From Nocardia bhagyanarayanae (lineage in GTDB: Bacteria; Actinomycetota; Actinomycetes; Mycobacteriales; Mycobacteriaceae): a DNA stretch of 64,000 bases. The stretch's first letter is position 1; each line of letters starts with the position of its first letter. This document shows, in pieces, positions 24,501 to 37,575 of the stretch. The stretch is taken from assembly GCF_006716565.1 (NCBI RefSeq), contig NZ_VFPG01000001.1, forward strand, positions 3,162,001 through 3,226,000. Direction: 5' to 3'. Below the pieces are notes generated by a model, which was given only the letters and a program-made list of their open reading frames with translations, made no database searches and was not told the origin of the DNA. The translations under genes and the position numbers were made by a program.

Positions 24501-27500
24501 ACCGGCCGGTTGTCGGTGGCGGCACAGCCCTGGCTGGCCGACCACGCGATCGCCGGGTCGGTGCTGTTGCCGGGGACCGGGTTCGTGGAGTTGGCGCTGC
24601 GTGCCGGTGCCGAAGCGGGCTGCCCGGTGATCGAGGAATTGACGTTGCGGACACCGCTGGTGCTGCCCGCGGAAGGCGGCGTGCAGATCCAGGTCGTCGT
24701 CGGCGGGCCCGAACACGAGTCTCCACAGCGGACGATATCGATCTACTCGCGCGCTGCGGACGACCACGACGAGCAGTGGGTGCTGCACGCGCAGGGCCTG
24801 CTGACCACTCGAGACGAGACAACCGCACCCGGGCCGGTGGTGTGGCCGCCGGGCGCGGCGAGCGGTATCGATGTCGCGGCCGCGTACGAGAGCCTGCTGG
24901 CGCGTGGTTACGACTACGGTCCGGCGTTCCAGGGGGTGCGGGCGCTGTGGCGACGCGGCGCGGAGGTATTCGCCGAGGTCGCCGCCGATGCGGACACCGG
25001 GGTGCGCGCAGCAGGATTCGGAATCCATCCGGCGCTGCTGGACGCGGCCTTGCACGCGGGACCGCTGGCCGGTGTGCTCGAAAGCAGTGGGGGACAGGCG
25101 AATTCACCGTTCACGGTTCCGGCGGGGCAGGTGGCGTTGCCGTTCTCGTGGGAATCGGTGACGCTGTACGCGGCCGAAGCGTCGGTGCTGCGGGTGCGGC
25201 TGACCGCCACCGGATCGTCGATGTCGGTGTCGGTGGCCGATGAGCAGGGGCAACCGGTGCTCTCGGGATCGGTGACGAGCCGGTCGATGCCACTCGAGCA
25301 GATAGCCGCTGGTGCGAGCGGCCCGGCCGCGCCGGTACTGGAGCTGGTGTGGTCACCGATGGCCGCCCAGCCCGCGGCGGTGGCTCCAGCACCTGGAGAT
25401 GTGGGGTGGTGGGACCGGCTGGATCCGGAGTCACCGGCGCCCGCGGTGGTGGTGGTCGAGGCCGGGTCCGGGTGGAACGAGCACACCGACACCGACGTGG
25501 TGACCACCACCCATACCGAGGTCGCCCGGATACTCCAGGTGCTGCAGGCGTGGCTGGATCAGGACCGGTTCGCCGCGGGCACCCTGGTGATCGCCACGCG
25601 CGGCGCGGTCGCGCTGCCCGGTGAAGACCTCACCGACCTCGCCGGTGCCGCGGTGTGGGGTCTGGTGCGTTCCGCGCAGACGGAGGAGCCGGGCCGGATC
25701 GTCTTGGTCGATACGGACGCGGTCGTCGACGAGCGACTCGCGGCCACCGTGCTGGCCGTCGACGAACCACAGGTCGTCGTGCGCGCCGGGGTCGCACACA
25801 CCGCTCGGCTCACCCGGCCCGCGACCGGCACCGCCGACAGTGCGGCGCCTGCCGTGGCGGGCGGTGCCGCCGCCTTCGGTGCGGGGACGGTGCTGATCAC
25901 CGGCGGCACCGGTGGTTTGGGTGCCGTGGTGGCTCGGCATGTGGTGGTCGAGCACGGTGTGCGGTCGCTGCTGCTGGTGAGCCGCAGCGGGCCGCGAGCC
26001 GCGGGCGTGGCGTCGCTGCGCGCCGAGTTGGCGCGTTTGGGGGCACAGGTGCGGGTGGTGGCCGGTGATGTCACCGATGCCGACGCGGTGGCCGGGTTGC
26101 TGGCCGAGGTGCCCGCCGAGTGGCCCTTGACGGGCGTGATCCATGCCGCGGGTGTGCTCGACGACGGTGTCATCGCGTCGCTGACCGCGCAGCGGGTAGA
26201 GGCGGTGCTGGCGCCGAAAGTGGACGCCGCCTGGCACCTGCACGAGGCGACCGCGGATCTGGATCTGGCGGCGTTCGTGGTGTTCTCCTCTGTATCGGGC
26301 ACGGTCGGTGGGCCAGGGCAGGGCAACTACGCGGCCGCGAACGCCTTCCTCGACGGGCTGGTGGCGCACCGGCGCGCACGCGGGCTGGCGGGCCAGTCGC
26401 TGGCGTGGGGCCTGTGGGCACGCTCGAGCGGTATGACCGGCCATCTGGACGCCACCGACGTGGCCCGGATGAGCCGAGGCGGATTCCTCGCGATGTCGGA
26501 TGCGCAGGCGTTGGCCGGATGGGATTCGGTACTCGAACGGGACGCGGCACTCGCGGTGATCGCCGTGGTGGACACCGCCGCGATCCGCGCCCAAGCCGAT
26601 GCCGGACTACTGCCACCGTTGTTGCGGGAACTTGCACCGGCGGCCCGGCGCCCGGCGGCTACTGCGGCGGTGGTGTCGAGCCTGCGGCAACGGTTGGTCG
26701 GTGCGGACGCGGATCGGCAGCGCCAGGTGGTGCTGGAAACCGTGCGCACGCACGTCGCGGCCGTGCTCGGTCACGACGGTGTGTCCGCGATCGATCCCGA
26801 TCGCCCGTTCCAGGACCTTGGCATCGATTCGCTCGGCGCGGTCGAGCTGCGCAACCGCCTGAAAACCGCCACGGGACTGACGCTTTCGGCCGCGGTGGTC
26901 TTCGACTACCCGACACCACGGGCACTGGCCGGTTACCTCGCCGACGAGCTCACCGGCGCAGGGCCGGACATCGCGGTCACGGCCGCCAAAGCTATTGGCG
27001 ACGACCCCATCGCGATCGTCGGCATGGCGTGCCGGTACCCGGGCGGTGTCGCTTCGCCCGAGGATCTTTGGCACGTGGTCGCAGCCGGGATCGACACGAC
27101 GTCAGAATTCCCCGTGAATCGTGGCTGGGATATCGAACGCCTCTACGACCCCACCGGCGAAACACCGCACACCAGCTACACGCTGAAGGGGGGATTCCTG
27201 CATTCCGCCGGTGAATTCGATCCGGCGTTCTTCAATATCAGCCCCAACGAGGCCGCCATGATGGATCCGCAGCAGTTCCTGCTGCTGGAGACCTCGTGGG
27301 AGGCACTGGAGCGGGCCGGTGTCGATCCCACCGAGCTGCGCGGCAGTTCGACCGGGGTCTTCACCGGGATGATGTATCACGACTACCCGGTCAACGCGAA
27401 CTCGGGTTCCATTGCCTCCGGGCGCGTTTCGTATGTGTTCGGGCTGGAGGGGCCGTCGGTCACCGTCGATACGGCGTGCTCGTCGTCGTTGGTGGCGATG

Positions 27501-30500
27501 CATTTGGCCGCGCAGTCGTTGCGGTCGGGTGAGTGCGATTTGGCGTTGGCCGGTGGTGTGGCGGTGATGGCGACACCGGAGACTTTCGTGGAGTTCAGCC
27601 GTCAGCGCGGCCTCGCACCGGATGGTCGGAGTAAGTCGTTCGCCGACAGCGCCGATGGTGTGGGGTGGTCCGAGGGCGCCGGTGTGTTGGTGTTGGAGCG
27701 ACTGTCCGATGCTCGCCGCAATGGTCACCAGGTGTTGGCGGTGATTGCTGGTTCGGCGGTGAATCAGGATGGTGCGTCGAATGGTTTGACCGCGCCGAAC
27801 GGTCCGTCGCAGCGTCGGGTGATCCGGCAAGCCCTGGCCAATGCCGGGGTGTCGCCGGTCGAGGTCGACGCGGTGGAAGCGCACGGTACGGGAACGACGT
27901 TGGGTGATCCGATCGAAGCCGAGGCGATTCTTGCCACGTACGGGCAGGATCGGGATGCGGATCGTCCGTTGTGGTTGGGGTCGTTGAAGTCCAACATCGG
28001 TCACGCGCAGGCCGCTGCTGGTGTGGGTGGTGTGATCAAGATGGTGATGGCGATGCGCCATGGTGTGTTGCCGCGGACGCTGCATGTGGATCGGCCGTCT
28101 ACGAAGGTGGATTGGTCTGAAGGTCATGTGCGGTTGCTGACCGAGCCGGTGGCGTGGCCGGTGGTGGATCGGCCGCGTCGGGCTGGTGTGTCGTCGTTCG
28201 GGATCAGTGGCACCAATGCGCATGTCATCTTGGAACAGGCTCCGGTGGTTGAGTCCGCTCCGGCGCCGGTTGTGCGGACGGTCCCGGCTGTGTTGCCGTG
28301 GGTGGTTTCGGCACGTGGTCGCGAGGCTTTGGCCGCTCAGGCCGATCGTTTGATATCGCCTGTGCGTGAACACGATCCGATCGATATCGGTTTCTCGCTG
28401 GCATCGACGCGCAGTGTGTTCGAGCATCGCGGGGTCGTCGTGGCCGAGGGGCGTGATGGGGTGCTCATGGGTATGCGGGCGCTGGCGGCGGGAGCGCAGG
28501 CACCTGGTGTGGTGTCCGGTCGTGTGGTGGCGGGTTCGACGGGTGTGGTGTTTTCCGGGCAGGGTGCGCAGTGGGCCGGTATGGCCGACGAGTTGCGTGC
28601 GGCGTATCCGGTGTTCGCCGAAGCTTTCGACGCGATCGTTGCTGAGCTGGAACCCCTGCTGGGGCAGTCCGTTTCGCTGGGTGAGGCGCTGTCGTCGGAG
28701 GATCTGGTCGACCAGACGGTGTTCGCCCAGGCTGGCTTGTTCGCGTTCGAGGTGGCGTTGTTCCGGCTGCTCGAATCTTGGGGTGTGCGGCCGGATGTGG
28801 TGGCCGGGCATTCGATCGGTGAGGTCGCTGCTGCGCATGTGGCTGGTGTGTTGTCGTTGGCGGATGCGTGTGTGTTGGTGGCGGCGCGTGGTCGGTTGAT
28901 GCAGGCGCTGCCTGCTGGTGGGGCGATGGTTGCGGTTGGTGCGTCGGAAGCCGACGTGCTGGCGTTGCTGGACGGTGAACTGGCGGGTGGGGTGTCGATC
29001 GCGGCTGTGAATGGTCCGTCGTCGGTGGTGTTGTCCGGTGTAGAGGACGACGTCGTGGCTGCTGCCGAGGTTTGTGCTGAACAGGGCTGGCGGACGCATC
29101 GTTTGCGGGTCTCGCATGCCTTCCATTCGGCGTTGATGGACCCGATGCTGGAGGAGTTCGCTTCGGCGATCGAAGGTTTGGCGTTCGCTCGCCCGAGCAT
29201 CCCGTTGGTGTCCACGGTGACCGGTGCCCAAGTCGACGACGAGATGTCGGATCCGTCGTATTGGGTGGGTCAAGTCCGGGACACCGTCCGGTTCGCCGAC
29301 GCTGTCACCGCGATGGTGGGTCTGGGTGTGGTCAGGTTCGCCGAGGTCGGCCCCGATGCCGTGCTCACCCCGATGGTCGCCCAGACTCTCGGGGACGCAA
29401 CGGCAATCGCTGTATCGCGACGCGACCACGCGGATGCCCCGACCGTATTGAACGCGGTGTCCACGTTGTTCGTGGCCGGTGCCGAGGTGGACTGGGCCGC
29501 TCTCTACGCCGGTACCGGAGCTCGGCGCGTCGACTTGCCCACCTACGCCTTCCAGCACGAGCGGTTCTGGCTCGATGCCAAGCAGGCGTTGGCCGAGTCC
29601 TGGCTCGGCGCCGAACTCGGCGGACTCACCGCCGTCGGGCTGGACACCGTCGACCACCCCTTGCTCGGCGCCGCTGTGCCGCACCCGGAGTCGGGGGGCG
29701 TGAGCTTCACCGGACGGTGGTCGGTGGACTCCGTCGCATGGCTGGCCGACCACAGCGTGCACGGAGTGGTGCTGCTGCCGGGTACCGGATTTGTCGAGCT
29801 GGCCGGTTACGTCGGTGGTCTGCTCGGCTGCCCGGTGGTGGACGAGCTCGTCCTGCACACCGCGTTGACGGTGCCCGCAGAAGGCAGTGTCGCGGTTCAG
29901 GTCGTGGTGGCCGCTGCCGACGAGGCCGGTCGCCGGCGACTGACGGTCCATTCGCGACGGGCCGCGGAGGGGCCGTGGTCGCTGCACGCCGAGGGCGTGC
30001 TCGCCCCGGGCGACGTGGCGGCCGATTTCGACCTGACGGCCTGGCCTCCGAACGACGCGCAGCCGTTGGACATCGACGGCGCCTATGACGAACTGCTCGA
30101 ACTCGGGTACGGGTACGGCCCGGTCTTCCAGGGTTTGCGGGCGGCGTGGCAACGTGGCGACGAATTGTTCGCCGAGGTCGCGCTGGCCGATCCGCGAGAT
30201 GCCGAGGGTTTCGGAATCCATCCCGCCCTGTTCGACTCGGCCCTGCATGCCGGGATCGTGCATGGCCGTCGCAGCGGGAACGGCTCGGCCATGCTGCCTT
30301 TCGCCTGGAACCGTGTGGTCCTGCACTCCGCAGGTACCGCTGCCGCGCGGGTCCGCTTCGTCCCCGAAGGGGACGGCTTCGCCGTGCGGATAGCCGATGA
30401 CCGAGGCATGCCGGTGCTGTCGGTCGGCGCTCTGGTGTCTCGGCCCGTCACGGCCGAGCGCCTTGGCGCGGACCGATTGTCGGATTCGCTCTTCGGCGTG

Positions 30501-33500
30501 GAATGGGTCACCGTTGCGCCGTCGGCGGTGCGTGTCGAGCCGGGCCGCGTGGCGGTACTCGGCACCGGCCCGAACCCCGAGGACCAGAGTTCCGGTGCGG
30601 TGCGGCGTCATCGTGATCTCGCGGCGTTGCTCACCGATCTGAATGCGGCCGAGGCGCCCGTCGTTCCCGACATCGTGCTGCTCGAATGCCCGCTGCACGA
30701 CGGTCCGCCGACAGCGGCGGCACGGCACGTCTTGGACGGTGTGCTTGACACCGTCCAAGGTTGGCTGAACGAAACCCGTTTCGCCGCTTCACGTTTGGTC
30801 GTGCTGACCAGACAAGCGGTGGCTGTCGGCGATTCCGAGCAGGTGCGCCTGGATCAGTCGCCGGTATGGGGCCTGCTGCGGGCCGCGCAGGCCGAGCACC
30901 CCGGTCGGTTCCAGCTCCTCGATCTGGACGAGGACGGTGATCTGATCGCGGTCGCGACAGCGGTGGTGGCTGCTCCCGAGGAACCGGAGGCCGCGCTCCG
31001 TGGCACGACCCTGCTCGTGCCACGGTTGACCCGCCACGCACCGGGCGCGAGCGTTCGGCTGTCCGAACCGGGGACCGTGCTGGTGACCGGTGGCACCGGC
31101 GGTCTGGGTGCGGTGATCGCTCGGCATCTGGTCACCGAACACGATGTGCGCCATCTGCTTTTGACGTCGCGGCGTGGACTGAATGCTCCCGGCGCGGCCG
31201 AGCTTCGCGCGGAGTTGGTCGAACTCGGCGCGCAGGTGACCATTGCCGCGTGTGATGCGTCCGATCGGTCTGCGCTGGCGGCGCTGTTGGACGGCATTTC
31301 CGACGAGCATCCGCTGGTGGGTGTGGTCCATGCGGCGGGAACCGCCGATCACGGCGTGATCGAGGCGATGACGCCGGACCGGATCGACCGTGTGTTCCGC
31401 CCGAAGGTCGATGCCGCGTGGCATCTGCACGAGCTGACGCGTGATCACTCGTTGTCACTGTTCGTGCTTTTGTCGTCGGCGGGTGGGCTCGTGCTGGCCG
31501 CTGGCCAAGCCAACTACGCGGCGGCGAACGTTTTCCTGGATGCCCTCGCGGCCCATCGACACAACCTGGGGCTGCCCGCGACGTCGGTGGATTACGGGTT
31601 GTGGGCGCGAGCGAGCGGCCTCGGCACGGAGCTGTCCGAGGACGACTTCGACCGGATGCGCAGGCAGGGCTTCCCGCCGCTGACCGAGGCAGAGGGTCTG
31701 GCGCTGTTCGACGCGGCGATCGCCACCGACACCGCTCAACTGGTGGCGCTGCGAGTCGATCCGGCGGTGCTCCGCACTCGGGGCGAGCAGATCCCGGCTC
31801 TCCTCCGCGCGATCGCACCGGTCCCTGCGCGCCGCCACAGCCGGACCCCGGCGGACCAGGCGTTTCTGCAGAAGCTGGCTGGCCTGTCGGGTGCCGACCG
31901 CGAAAGTGCCCTGGTCGACCTCGTCCGCTCGGTCGCCGCGGGCATTCTCGGCCACGCCTCCCTCGACGCCGTGGAACCCCGGCAGGCGTTCCAGCAGCTC
32001 GGTTTCGACTCGTTGAGCGCCGTCGAGTTCCGCAACAAGCTCAATACCGCGACCGGTCTCCGACTCCCGGCGACGCTCGTCTTCGACTACCCCAATCCGC
32101 ACGCGGTGGCCGAGTTCATCGGCACCCAGCTCACCGGTACCGAAGCTCGCGAAGAGCGGGCGGTCGGCCGGGTGCGAGCCGATGACGAGCCGATCGCCGT
32201 GGTGGCGATGGCCTGCCGCTATCCGGGCGGCGTCGCTTCGCCGGAGGACCTGTGGAACCTGGTCCTCTCGGGCGTGGACGCCAACGGAGAGATGCCGGTG
32301 GATCGTGGCTGGGACATCGAGGGCATCTACGACCCGGAACCGGGCAAGGCGGGCAAGACCTACGCCCGTCGTGGTGGATTCCTTTACGACGCAGCGGAAT
32401 TCGACGCGGACTTCTTCGGTATCAGCCCGAATGAAGCCACGATGATGGATCCCCAGCAGCGGTTGCTGCTGGAAATCTCGTGGGAGGCGCTGGAACGCGC
32501 CGGTGTGGATCCTGCGGTGTTGCGTGGCAGCTCCACCGGTGTCTTCACCGGTCTGATGTACCACGACTACGCCCGGGCCACCGGGACCGGTAGCGGGTCG
32601 GCGGGCAGCTTGGTGTCGGGCCGGGTGTCGTATGTGTTCGGCCTGGAGGGGCCGTCGGTCACCGTGGATACCGCGTGCTCGTCCTCGCTCGTCGCCCTGC
32701 ACATGGCCGGGCAGTCGCTGCGCTCGGGTGAATGCGACCTGGCCTTGGCCGGTGGTGTGGCGGTCATGGCCACGCCGGACATGTTCCTGGAATTCGGCCG
32801 CCAGCGGGGTCTGTCCCCGGATGGTCGGTGCAAGTCGTTCGCCGATAGCGCCGATGGTGTGGGTTGGTCCGAGGGTGCCGGTGTGTTGGTGATGGAGCGG
32901 TTGTCGGATGCTCGCCGCAATGGTCATGAGGTGTTGGCGGTGATTGCTGGTTCGGCGGTGAATCAGGATGGTGCGTCGAATGGTTTGACCGCGCCGAACG
33001 GTCCGTCGCAGCGTCGGGTGATCCGGCAGGCGTTGGCCAATGCTGGGGTGTCGCCGGTCGAGGTCGACGCGGTGGAGGCCCATGGCACCGGTACCACTTT
33101 GGGTGATCCGATCGAGGCGCAGGCGCTGCTGGCGACCTATGGCCAGGATCGTGATCCGGATCGTCCGTTGTGGTTGGGGTCGTTGAAGTCCAACATCGGT
33201 CACGCGCAAGCTGCCGCTGGTGTGGGTGGTGTGATCAAGATGGTGATGGCGATGCGGCACGGGGTGCTGCCCAAGACGCTGCATGTGGATCAGCCCTCGA
33301 CGAAGGTGGATTGGTCCGAAGGTCATGTGCGGTTGCTGACCGAGCCGGTGGAGTGGCCGGTGGTGGATCGGCCGCGTCGGGCGGGTGTGTCCTCGTTCGG
33401 TATCAGCGGCACCAATGCGCACGTCATCATCGAGCAAGCCCCGGCCGCGGTGGCGGAGCCCGTGGTCAAGGCGGTGCCGGTCGGTGGATTGACGCCGTGG

Positions 33501-36500
33501 GTGCTCGCGGCGCGCACCGGCGAGGCTCTTGCCGAGCAGGCCAGGCGCCTGGCATCGATGGTGGCGGAACACGATCCGATCGATGTCGGCTTCTCCTTGG
33601 CGTCCACCCGGAGCGCTTTCGAGCACCGTGCCGTCGTCCTGGCCGCCAACCGTGATGGCGTCCAAGCGCTGGGGCGCGGCGAATCCGTTCCTGATGTGGT
33701 GTCCGGTCGTGTGGTGGCGGGTTCGACTGGTGTGGTGTTTTCCGGTCAGGGTGCGCAGTGGGCCGGTATGGCCGACGAGTTGCGTGCGGCGTATCCGGTG
33801 TTCGCCGAGCACTTCGATGGAATCGTCGTGGAGTTGGATTCGTCGCTGGGGCAGTCGGTTTCGCTGAGTGATGCGTTGGCCAGCGATGGCTTGGTCGATC
33901 GGACGGTGTTCGCGCAGGCTGGATTGTTCGCGTTCGAGGTGGCGTTGTTCCGGCTGCTGGAGTCGTGGGGTGTGCGGCCGGGTGTGGTGGCCGGGCATTC
34001 GATCGGTGAGGTCGCTGCCGCGCATGTGGCTGGTGTGTTGTCGTTGGCGGATGCGTGTGTGTTGGTGGCGGCGCGGGGTCGGTTGATGCAGGCTCTGCCC
34101 GCTGGTGGGGCGATGGTGGCTGTTGGTGCGTCGGAAGCCGATGTGCTGGCGCTGCTGGCGGCTGGTGACGTGTCGGCCGGTGGGGTGTCGATCGCGGCGG
34201 TCAATGGCCCGTCGTCGGTCGTGCTCTCCGGTGTTGAGGACGACGTCCTTGCTGTTGCCGAGGCCTGTGCCGAATGTGGTTGGCGCACAACCAGGTTGCG
34301 AGTTTCACATGCTTTCCATTCGGCGTCGATGGAACCGATGCTGGAGGAGTTCGCTTCGGCGATCAAGGGTTTGACGTTCGACCGGCCGAGTATCCCGTTG
34401 GTCTCTACGGTGACCGGCGCCAAGGTCGAGCACGAGATGTCGGATCCGTCGTACTGGGTCGGTCAGGTCCGGGACACGGTGCGCTTCGCCGACGCGGTCA
34501 CCGCGATGGCGGCCATGGGTGTGACCAGGTTCGCCGAGGTCGGACCCGACGCCGTGCTCACCCCGATGATCGACCAGACTCTCGACGGCGCGACCACTGT
34601 CGCCGTGGCCAAGCGCGACCGCGCGGATGCCACGACGGTATCGACCGCGGTGGCTGGGTTGTTCGTGACGGGCGCGGAGGTGAACTGGGCGGGCTTCTTC
34701 GCCGGTACCGGCGCCCGGCGAATCGACTTGCCCACCTACGCTTTCCAGCGTCGGCGCTATTGGATGTTCGAGGGCGCCGCCGGTAGCGGCAATGCCCGAT
34801 CGATGGGTCTGGCCACCACCGGACACCCGCTGATTTCGGCGGTGGTGTCCCAACCAGATTCCGGCGCGGTGATCCTGACCGGTCGCCTGTCGGTGCCGAC
34901 GCATTCTTGGCTGGCCGATCACCGGGTGATGGGCGTCGTGCTGTTCCCCGGGACCGGTTTGGTGGAACTCGCCCTGCATGCCGGGGAGCAGGTCGGCTTC
35001 TCGACCCTGGAGGACTTGGTCCTGCGGGCTCCCCTGGTGCTGCCGGAAGCCGACGGGGTCGCGGTGCGCGTTGTCGTCGGTGCCGAGGACGAGACGGGCC
35101 GTCGCGCGGTGCGGATCTACTCCAGCCCCGATGGGGAGGTCGATTCGGCGTCGTCGTGGACACTGAACGCCGAAGGCGCGCTCGCCCAGGCGGCGGCTCC
35201 GGCCGAGGTCGACCTCGCGGCGTGGCCACCGGCCGGTGCGCGGCCGCTGGACGTCGACGGGGTCTACGACCAACTGTTCGACGCCGGGTACGGGTACGGG
35301 CCCTGCTTCCAGGGTCTGCGGGCGGCATGGCAACGTGGCGAGGACGTGTTCGCCGAAGTCGCGCTGCCGGATCCCCAGGAGGCCAAGGACTTCGGGCTGC
35401 ATCCGGCCCTGCTGGACGCCGCGCTGCACGCGCTGCGATTGGTCGGTCACCTGTCGGCGCAGGACAGCGGACCTCGGCTACCGTTCGAGTGGTCCGGTGT
35501 CACCGTGCACGCGGTCGGTGCCGACGCGGTGCGTGTGCGGCTGACCCGCGTCGGCGAGCACGCCGTGGCGGTGGATCTCGCGGATCCGACCGGTGCCCCG
35601 GTGGCGACGGTGCGGCAGCTGGCTTCCCGGCCGATCGACCCCGCGCAGCTCACCGTCGGCGCGTCCGCCGTCGACAACGGGTTGTTCCAGGTCGAGTGGA
35701 CGCCGATCTCGGTGCCGGACAGGGAGATCGGCGCGGTGTCGTGGGCGGATCTCGGTGACGAGGTTCCGGCCGCGGTGGTGCTGGATTGCCCGGCCGGTAA
35801 TGATCCCGCTGCCATTCGCGCCGCAACTCACGAAGTGCTGCGCGCGCTGCAGTCCTGGCTGACCGATCAGCGGTCCGGGGAGTCGGTGTTGGTGGTCCGG
35901 ACCCGCGGCGCGGTATCGGTTGCAGGGGAAGATATTACGAACCTCGCCGGTGCCGCCGTGGGTGGCCTGGTTCGTTCGGCGCAGGCGGAGAGTCCCGACC
36001 GGATCGTGTTGGTGGACAACGATTCCGACATCGACGGACTGCTGGGCGGGATCCTCGCCGCGAAGGAACCGCAGGTGGCCGTGCGCGGCGGGCAGGTACA
36101 CGGAGCGCGACTCACCCGGGCGGCCGCCGCTCGGGCGACCGCTTCGGGTCCGAGCGCCACGTTCGGCCCGGACGAGACGGTGCTGATCACCGGCGCCAGC
36201 GGCTACCTCGGTGGCTTGTTCGCCCGGCACCTGGTCGACGCGCTGGGCGTCCGTCACCTGCTGTTGCTGAGCCGCCGTGGGGAATTCGCTCCCGGCGCCG
36301 CGGAGCTGCGGGAGCGGTTGCGGCGTCTCGGCGCCGAAGTCGAGTTCGCCGCCTGCGATGTCGCCGACCGTGGGGCGCTGGCCGAGGTGTTGGCGCGTAT
36401 TCCCGCGAGCCGTCCGCTCACCGGTGTGTTCCACACGGCCGGTGTGCTCGACGACGGCGCCATCGCGTCGCTCACCGCGGATCGGATGGATGTGGTTCTG

Positions 36501-37466
36501 CGGCCGAAGGTCGACGCCGCGCTGCACCTGCACGAATTGACCGCCGATCTGGCGTTGAAAGCGTTCGTGCTGTTCAGCTCGGTGGCCGGACCCTTCGGCG
36601 GCCCCGGTCAGGGCAACTATGCCGCGGCCAACGCCTGCCTGGACGCGCTCGCGGCGCACCGCAGGGCATCCGGGCGCACCGGCCAGTCGCTGGCGTGGGG
36701 TCTGTGGAGCGTGGCAGGCGGGATGGGCGCGGAGCTCAGCGACGTCGATCGGCGCCGCATGGCTCGTTCGGGCCTGCTGCCGCTGTCGGAGGAACAGGGC
36801 TTGGCACTGTTCCATGCCGCTAGCGAGATCGGCACGGCCGCTCCCATTCTCGCCCGCCTCGAACTGGGAAGCCTCCGCAGTGCGGGATTCACCGCGACCC
36901 TGTTGTCCGGCCTGCTGCCCGCGCGCCGCGCGACAGCCTCGGACGCACCCGCGGCCCTTCGCGCCCGTTTGGCGAACACACCCGACGGCGAACGCCTCGG
37001 TGTGCTCGTCGACATCGTTCGCGATCAGGTCGCGGCGGTGCTGGGTCATCGGAATGCGAAGGCGATCGCGGCGGATCGGGCCTTCAGCGAATTGGGCTTC
37101 GATTCGATCACCGCTGTCGAATTCCGCAACGCCCTCAAATCCGTGACAGGTCTGCGGTTGCCAGCGACCCTGGTGTTCGACTACCCGTCACCGGAGGCTT
37201 TGGCCGAATATCTGGCCGAGGAGTTCACCGACCACCGCGACTCCGGCCGGTCGACGGACCCCTCGGAGAACGATATTCGCAGAGCGCTGCAAACGATCCC
37301 CGTCGCCCGTCTCCGCGACGCGGGTCTACTGGATGCGCTCATGCAGCTCGCACAGGGACAGGAAAGCCACAGCGAGATCGATCGGAGCGACACGGATCAA
37401 TCGATCGACGAGCTCGATATCGATGACTTGATCGACATGGCTTTCAACAACACATCAGAGGACTGA
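21576..37466 (+). CDS. Type I modular polyketide synthase, modules 5-7
   Basis: A 5296-residue three-module PKS; every module is KS-AT-DH-KR-ACP. The N-terminal docking head (residues 1-38) is a coiled coil of the same kind as in gene 2. Module 5: KS 39-469, AT 580-889, DH 958-1245, KR 1434-1675, ACP 1720-1790. Module 6: KS 1810-2222, AT 2322-2632, DH 2694-2965, KR 3164-3405, ACP 3445-3519. Module 7: KS 3538-3955, AT 4049-4355, DH 4415-4695, KR 4865-5102, ACP 5145-5215. The tail ends in a different docking sequence ([13 protein letters not shown]). KS, AT, DH and ACP catalytic residues are conserved, and all three ATs are malonyl type. The protein begins the run of alkene-forming modules. Its first KS-AT pair belongs to the module 1-4 lineage, while everything after module 5's AT belongs to the module 6-12 lineage. 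Confidence 0.97.
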   Translation: MSNPGTSNEERLSRYLRKVTGDLRAANKRIQQLEERASEPIAIVGMSCRYPGGVETPAQLWELVASGTDAIGPFPTDRGWDLERLFDADPDTPGTVYTRRGGFLDSVADFDAGFFGIGPRAAEAMDPQQRLFLEAAWEALEDAGIDPTSLRGSDTGVFAGVIHQDYGHRVGSPGLTAESEGHAYLGVTSSILSGRVAFTFGLKGPAISVDTACSSSLVALHLACQALRQGESSLVLVGGVTVMSDPTQLLAFARQRALSTDARCKAFAAAADGTGISEGLGMLVVERLSDARRRGHHVLAVIRGSAVNQDGASNRLTAPNGPSQEKVIAQALANAGLTPADVDAVEAHGTGTPLGDPIEARALIAAYGRERAGDPLRIGSLKSNIGHTSAAAGIGGVIKMVQALRHEMLPATLHVDAPTPHVDWSAGSVRLLTAAEPWPAGERVRRAGVSSFGASGTNAHVILEEAPAPAADPAEPAGDADDRDATAVTAGVSAWPVSAKTEEGLRAQAAELLRWVTERPDLTVGDIGYSLATTRARLDWRGTVVGEDRDTMLAGLRALAEHGSAGSAGGLATGQAVTRKAAFLCTGQGAQRVGMGRELYEAFPVFASALDEICAQFDALLGGSLRQLMFTGRLIEGGPADADANVLDRTEFTQPALFAYEVALCRLLNSFGVTPDVLAGHSIGELAAAYIAGVWSLPDACRLVAARGRLMGRLPEGGAMLAVAASEREVLDALGDEPDRVSVAAVNSPVSVVVSGDEDAVTALERWFADRGRKTSRLRVSHAFHSHRMAPMLAEFESVAREVTYHRPQIPLVSNVSGGIAGDEVLEPAYWVEQVRGTVLFDRGVDTLVASGVRRFLEIGPGAVLTAMVRQCLPDDIESQSSVVAAARRGRAEVDQFVNCLAQAHAVGVDVDWTVLFADRSVSRVALPTYAFQRRRYWVAPALATADVASVGLGVVEHPLLGAVVSVPESGGVLLTGRLSVAAQPWLADHAIAGSVLLPGTGFVELALRAGAEAGCPVIEELTLRTPLVLPAEGGVQIQVVVGGPEHESPQRTISIYSRAADDHDEQWVLHAQGLLTTRDETTAPGPVVWPPGAASGIDVAAAYESLLARGYDYGPAFQGVRALWRRGAEVFAEVAADADTGVRAAGFGIHPALLDAALHAGPLAGVLESSGGQANSPFTVPAGQVALPFSWESVTLYAAEASVLRVRLTATGSSMSVSVADEQGQPVLSGSVTSRSMPLEQIAAGASGPAAPVLELVWSPMAAQPAAVAPAPGDVGWWDRLDPESPAPAVVVVEAGSGWNEHTDTDVVTTTHTEVARILQVLQAWLDQDRFAAGTLVIATRGAVALPGEDLTDLAGAAVWGLVRSAQTEEPGRIVLVDTDAVVDERLAATVLAVDEPQVVVRAGVAHTARLTRPATGTADSAAPAVAGGAAAFGAGTVLITGGTGGLGAVVARHVVVEHGVRSLLLVSRSGPRAAGVASLRAELARLGAQVRVVAGDVTDADAVAGLLAEVPAEWPLTGVIHAAGVLDDGVIASLTAQRVEAVLAPKVDAAWHLHEATADLDLAAFVVFSSVSGTVGGPGQGNYAAANAFLDGLVAHRRARGLAGQSLAWGLWARSSGMTGHLDATDVARMSRGGFLAMSDAQALAGWDSVLERDAALAVIAVVDTAAIRAQADAGLLPPLLRELAPAARRPAATAAVVSSLRQRLVGADADRQRQVVLETVRTHVAAVLGHDGVSAIDPDRPFQDLGIDSLGAVELRNRLKTATGLTLSAAVVFDYPTPRALAGYLADELTGAGPDIAVTAAKAIGDDPIAIVGMACRYPGGVASPEDLWHVVAAGIDTTSEFPVNRGWDIERLYDPTGETPHTSYTLKGGFLHSAGEFDPAFFNISPNEAAMMDPQQFLLLETSWEALERAGVDPTELRGSSTGVFTGMMYHDYPVNANSGSIASGRVSYVFGLEGPSVTVDTACSSSLVAMHLAAQSLRSGECDLALAGGVAVMATPETFVEFSRQRGLAPDGRSKSFADSADGVGWSEGAGVLVLERLSDARRNGHQVLAVIAGSAVNQDGASNGLTAPNGPSQRRVIRQALANAGVSPVEVDAVEAHGTGTTLGDPIEAEAILATYGQDRDADRPLWLGSLKSNIGHAQAAAGVGGVIKMVMAMRHGVLPRTLHVDRPSTKVDWSEGHVRLLTEPVAWPVVDRPRRAGVSSFGISGTNAHVILEQAPVVESAPAPVVRTVPAVLPWVVSARGREALAAQADRLISPVREHDPIDIGFSLASTRSVFEHRGVVVAEGRDGVLMGMRALAAGAQAPGVVSGRVVAGSTGVVFSGQGAQWAGMADELRAAYPVFAEAFDAIVAELEPLLGQSVSLGEALSSEDLVDQTVFAQAGLFAFEVALFRLLESWGVRPDVVAGHSIGEVAAAHVAGVLSLADACVLVAARGRLMQALPAGGAMVAVGASEADVLALLDGELAGGVSIAAVNGPSSVVLSGVEDDVVAAAEVCAEQGWRTHRLRVSHAFHSALMDPMLEEFASAIEGLAFARPSIPLVSTVTGAQVDDEMSDPSYWVGQVRDTVRFADAVTAMVGLGVVRFAEVGPDAVLTPMVAQTLGDATAIAVSRRDHADAPTVLNAVSTLFVAGAEVDWAALYAGTGARRVDLPTYAFQHERFWLDAKQALAESWLGAELGGLTAVGLDTVDHPLLGAAVPHPESGGVSFTGRWSVDSVAWLADHSVHGVVLLPGTGFVELAGYVGGLLGCPVVDELVLHTALTVPAEGSVAVQVVVAAADEAGRRRLTVHSRRAAEGPWSLHAEGVLAPGDVAADFDLTAWPPNDAQPLDIDGAYDELLELGYGYGPVFQGLRAAWQRGDELFAEVALADPRDAEGFGIHPALFDSALHAGIVHGRRSGNGSAMLPFAWNRVVLHSAGTAAARVRFVPEGDGFAVRIADDRGMPVLSVGALVSRPVTAERLGADRLSDSLFGVEWVTVAPSAVRVEPGRVAVLGTGPNPEDQSSGAVRRHRDLAALLTDLNAAEAPVVPDIVLLECPLHDGPPTAAARHVLDGVLDTVQGWLNETRFAASRLVVLTRQAVAVGDSEQVRLDQSPVWGLLRAAQAEHPGRFQLLDLDEDGDLIAVATAVVAAPEEPEAALRGTTLLVPRLTRHAPGASVRLSEPGTVLVTGGTGGLGAVIARHLVTEHDVRHLLLTSRRGLNAPGAAELRAELVELGAQVTIAACDASDRSALAALLDGISDEHPLVGVVHAAGTADHGVIEAMTPDRIDRVFRPKVDAAWHLHELTRDHSLSLFVLLSSAGGLVLAAGQANYAAANVFLDALAAHRHNLGLPATSVDYGLWARASGLGTELSEDDFDRMRRQGFPPLTEAEGLALFDAAIATDTAQLVALRVDPAVLRTRGEQIPALLRAIAPVPARRHSRTPADQAFLQKLAGLSGADRESALVDLVRSVAAGILGHASLDAVEPRQAFQQLGFDSLSAVEFRNKLNTATGLRLPATLVFDYPNPHAVAEFIGTQLTGTEAREERAVGRVRADDEPIAVVAMACRYPGGVASPEDLWNLVLSGVDANGEMPVDRGWDIEGIYDPEPGKAGKTYARRGGFLYDAAEFDADFFGISPNEATMMDPQQRLLLEISWEALERAGVDPAVLRGSSTGVFTGLMYHDYARATGTGSGSAGSLVSGRVSYVFGLEGPSVTVDTACSSSLVALHMAGQSLRSGECDLALAGGVAVMATPDMFLEFGRQRGLSPDGRCKSFADSADGVGWSEGAGVLVMERLSDARRNGHEVLAVIAGSAVNQDGASNGLTAPNGPSQRRVIRQALANAGVSPVEVDAVEAHGTGTTLGDPIEAQALLATYGQDRDPDRPLWLGSLKSNIGHAQAAAGVGGVIKMVMAMRHGVLPKTLHVDQPSTKVDWSEGHVRLLTEPVEWPVVDRPRRAGVSSFGISGTNAHVIIEQAPAAVAEPVVKAVPVGGLTPWVLAARTGEALAEQARRLASMVAEHDPIDVGFSLASTRSAFEHRAVVLAANRDGVQALGRGESVPDVVSGRVVAGSTGVVFSGQGAQWAGMADELRAAYPVFAEHFDGIVVELDSSLGQSVSLSDALASDGLVDRTVFAQAGLFAFEVALFRLLESWGVRPGVVAGHSIGEVAAAHVAGVLSLADACVLVAARGRLMQALPAGGAMVAVGASEADVLALLAAGDVSAGGVSIAAVNGPSSVVLSGVEDDVLAVAEACAECGWRTTRLRVSHAFHSASMEPMLEEFASAIKGLTFDRPSIPLVSTVTGAKVEHEMSDPSYWVGQVRDTVRFADAVTAMAAMGVTRFAEVGPDAVLTPMIDQTLDGATTVAVAKRDRADATTVSTAVAGLFVTGAEVNWAGFFAGTGARRIDLPTYAFQRRRYWMFEGAAGSGNARSMGLATTGHPLISAVVSQPDSGAVILTGRLSVPTHSWLADHRVMGVVLFPGTGLVELALHAGEQVGFSTLEDLVLRAPLVLPEADGVAVRVVVGAEDETGRRAVRIYSSPDGEVDSASSWTLNAEGALAQAAAPAEVDLAAWPPAGARPLDVDGVYDQLFDAGYGYGPCFQGLRAAWQRGEDVFAEVALPDPQEAKDFGLHPALLDAALHALRLVGHLSAQDSGPRLPFEWSGVTVHAVGADAVRVRLTRVGEHAVAVDLADPTGAPVATVRQLASRPIDPAQLTVGASAVDNGLFQVEWTPISVPDREIGAVSWADLGDEVPAAVVLDCPAGNDPAAIRAATHEVLRALQSWLTDQRSGESVLVVRTRGAVSVAGEDITNLAGAAVGGLVRSAQAESPDRIVLVDNDSDIDGLLGGILAAKEPQVAVRGGQVHGARLTRAAAARATASGPSATFGPDETVLITGASGYLGGLFARHLVDALGVRHLLLLSRRGEFAPGAAELRERLRRLGAEVEFAACDVADRGALAEVLARIPASRPLTGVFHTAGVLDDGAIASLTADRMDVVLRPKVDAALHLHELTADLALKAFVLFSSVAGPFGGPGQGNYAAANACLDALAAHRRASGRTGQSLAWGLWSVAGGMGAELSDVDRRRMARSGLLPLSEEQGLALFHAASEIGTAAPILARLELGSLRSAGFTATLLSGLLPARRATASDAPAALRARLANTPDGERLGVLVDIVRDQVAAVLGHRNAKAIAADRAFSELGFDSITAVEFRNALKSVTGLRLPATLVFDYPSPEALAEYLAEEFTDHRDSGRSTDPSENDIRRALQTIPVARLRDAGLLDALMQLAQGQESHSEIDRSDTDQSIDELDIDDLIDMAFNNTSED
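21690..26945 (+). other. PKS module 5: KS-AT-DH-KR-ACP
   Basis: KS and AT resemble modules 1-4 ([18 protein letters not shown]), while the DH (HAIAG...[10 protein letters not shown]) and KR look like the later modules. AT is malonyl type. KR is LDD with an intact catalytic set. The ACP serine motif is GIDSLG rather than GFDSLG. Predicted output is the alkene at C16/C17, the distal end of the polyene. Confidence 0.88.
27004..32130 (+). other. PKS module 6: KS-AT-DH-KR-ACP
   Basis: The KS carries FFNISPNEA and DPQQFLLLE, with Phe where Arg is usual, shared only with module 8. AT has [17 protein letters not shown] and HAFHS. DH has HSVHG...P and [10 protein letters not shown]. The KR replaces LDD by ADH (GTADHG) but keeps Lys, Ser, Tyr and Asn, so it should reduce, with uncertain stereochemistry. 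Predicted output is an alkene at C14/C15, possibly cis. Confidence 0.88.
28560..29058 (+). repeat. AT-coding segment of module 6 nearly identical to module 10
   Basis: This stretch matches 49601-50099 over about 500 bp with roughly a dozen mismatches by direct reading. The first 211 bp (28560-28770 against 49601-49811) are identical. The match is unusually high against the surrounding module background and suggests gene conversion or recent duplication. Confidence 0.85.
32187..37220 (+). other. PKS module 7: KS-AT-DH-KR-ACP
   Basis: KS has [17 protein letters not shown], shared with module 9. AT is malonyl type. The DH motif HRVMG...P keeps the Gly, and [10 protein letters not shown] is present. 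The KR begins with TGASGYLGG and has LDD (B type) with an intact Ser-Tyr-Asn set. The ACP reads GFDSIT. Predicted output is a trans alkene at C12/C13. Confidence 0.9.
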
Positions 37467-37476
37467 CGGCGATGTG

Positions 37477-37503
37477 CGCGGCACGGCTTAAAGCCGTGCC
37501 GCG
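37477..37503 (+). promoter_or_regulatory. Palindrome / hairpin in the gene 3-gene 4 gap
   Basis: Two perfect 13-base arms, CGCGGCACGGCTT (37477-37489) and AAGCCGTGCCGCG (37491-37503), flank a single central A. They lie 10 bases after the gene 3 stop. In RNA this would form a very stable hairpin with the central TTAAA as loop. No T-run follows, so it could be an attenuator, a processing or mRNA-stability element, a weak terminator, or a DNA-level operator. The rest of the 122-bp gap (37467-37588) shows only the ribosome binding site of gene 4. Confidence 0.75.
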
Positions 37504-37569
37504 ATCGCCCGTAATGCATCGAAATCATGCTTCGGCCACGTTGTTTCGCCGCCGAGGCACGGTGACTGT

Positions 37570-37575
37570 AGGAAG
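37570..37575 (+). promoter_or_regulatory. Ribosome binding site of PKS gene 4
   Basis: AGGAAG lies 13 bases before the ATG at 37589. That ATG begins directly with the coiled-coil docking head, which is why it is preferred over an in-frame ATG at 37472. The upstream one would add 39 residues of unmatched sequence and would translate through the palindrome. Confidence 0.5.

Noticed and set aside
27102..30758. Very long open frames on the - strand, e.g. 27102-30758, 42752-46990 and 47063-49879
   Set aside because: They are antisense shadows of high-GC PKS coding sequence. Their translations are rich in Arg, His and Gln repeats without recognisable domains, and the + strand frame has a complete set of PKS motifs.
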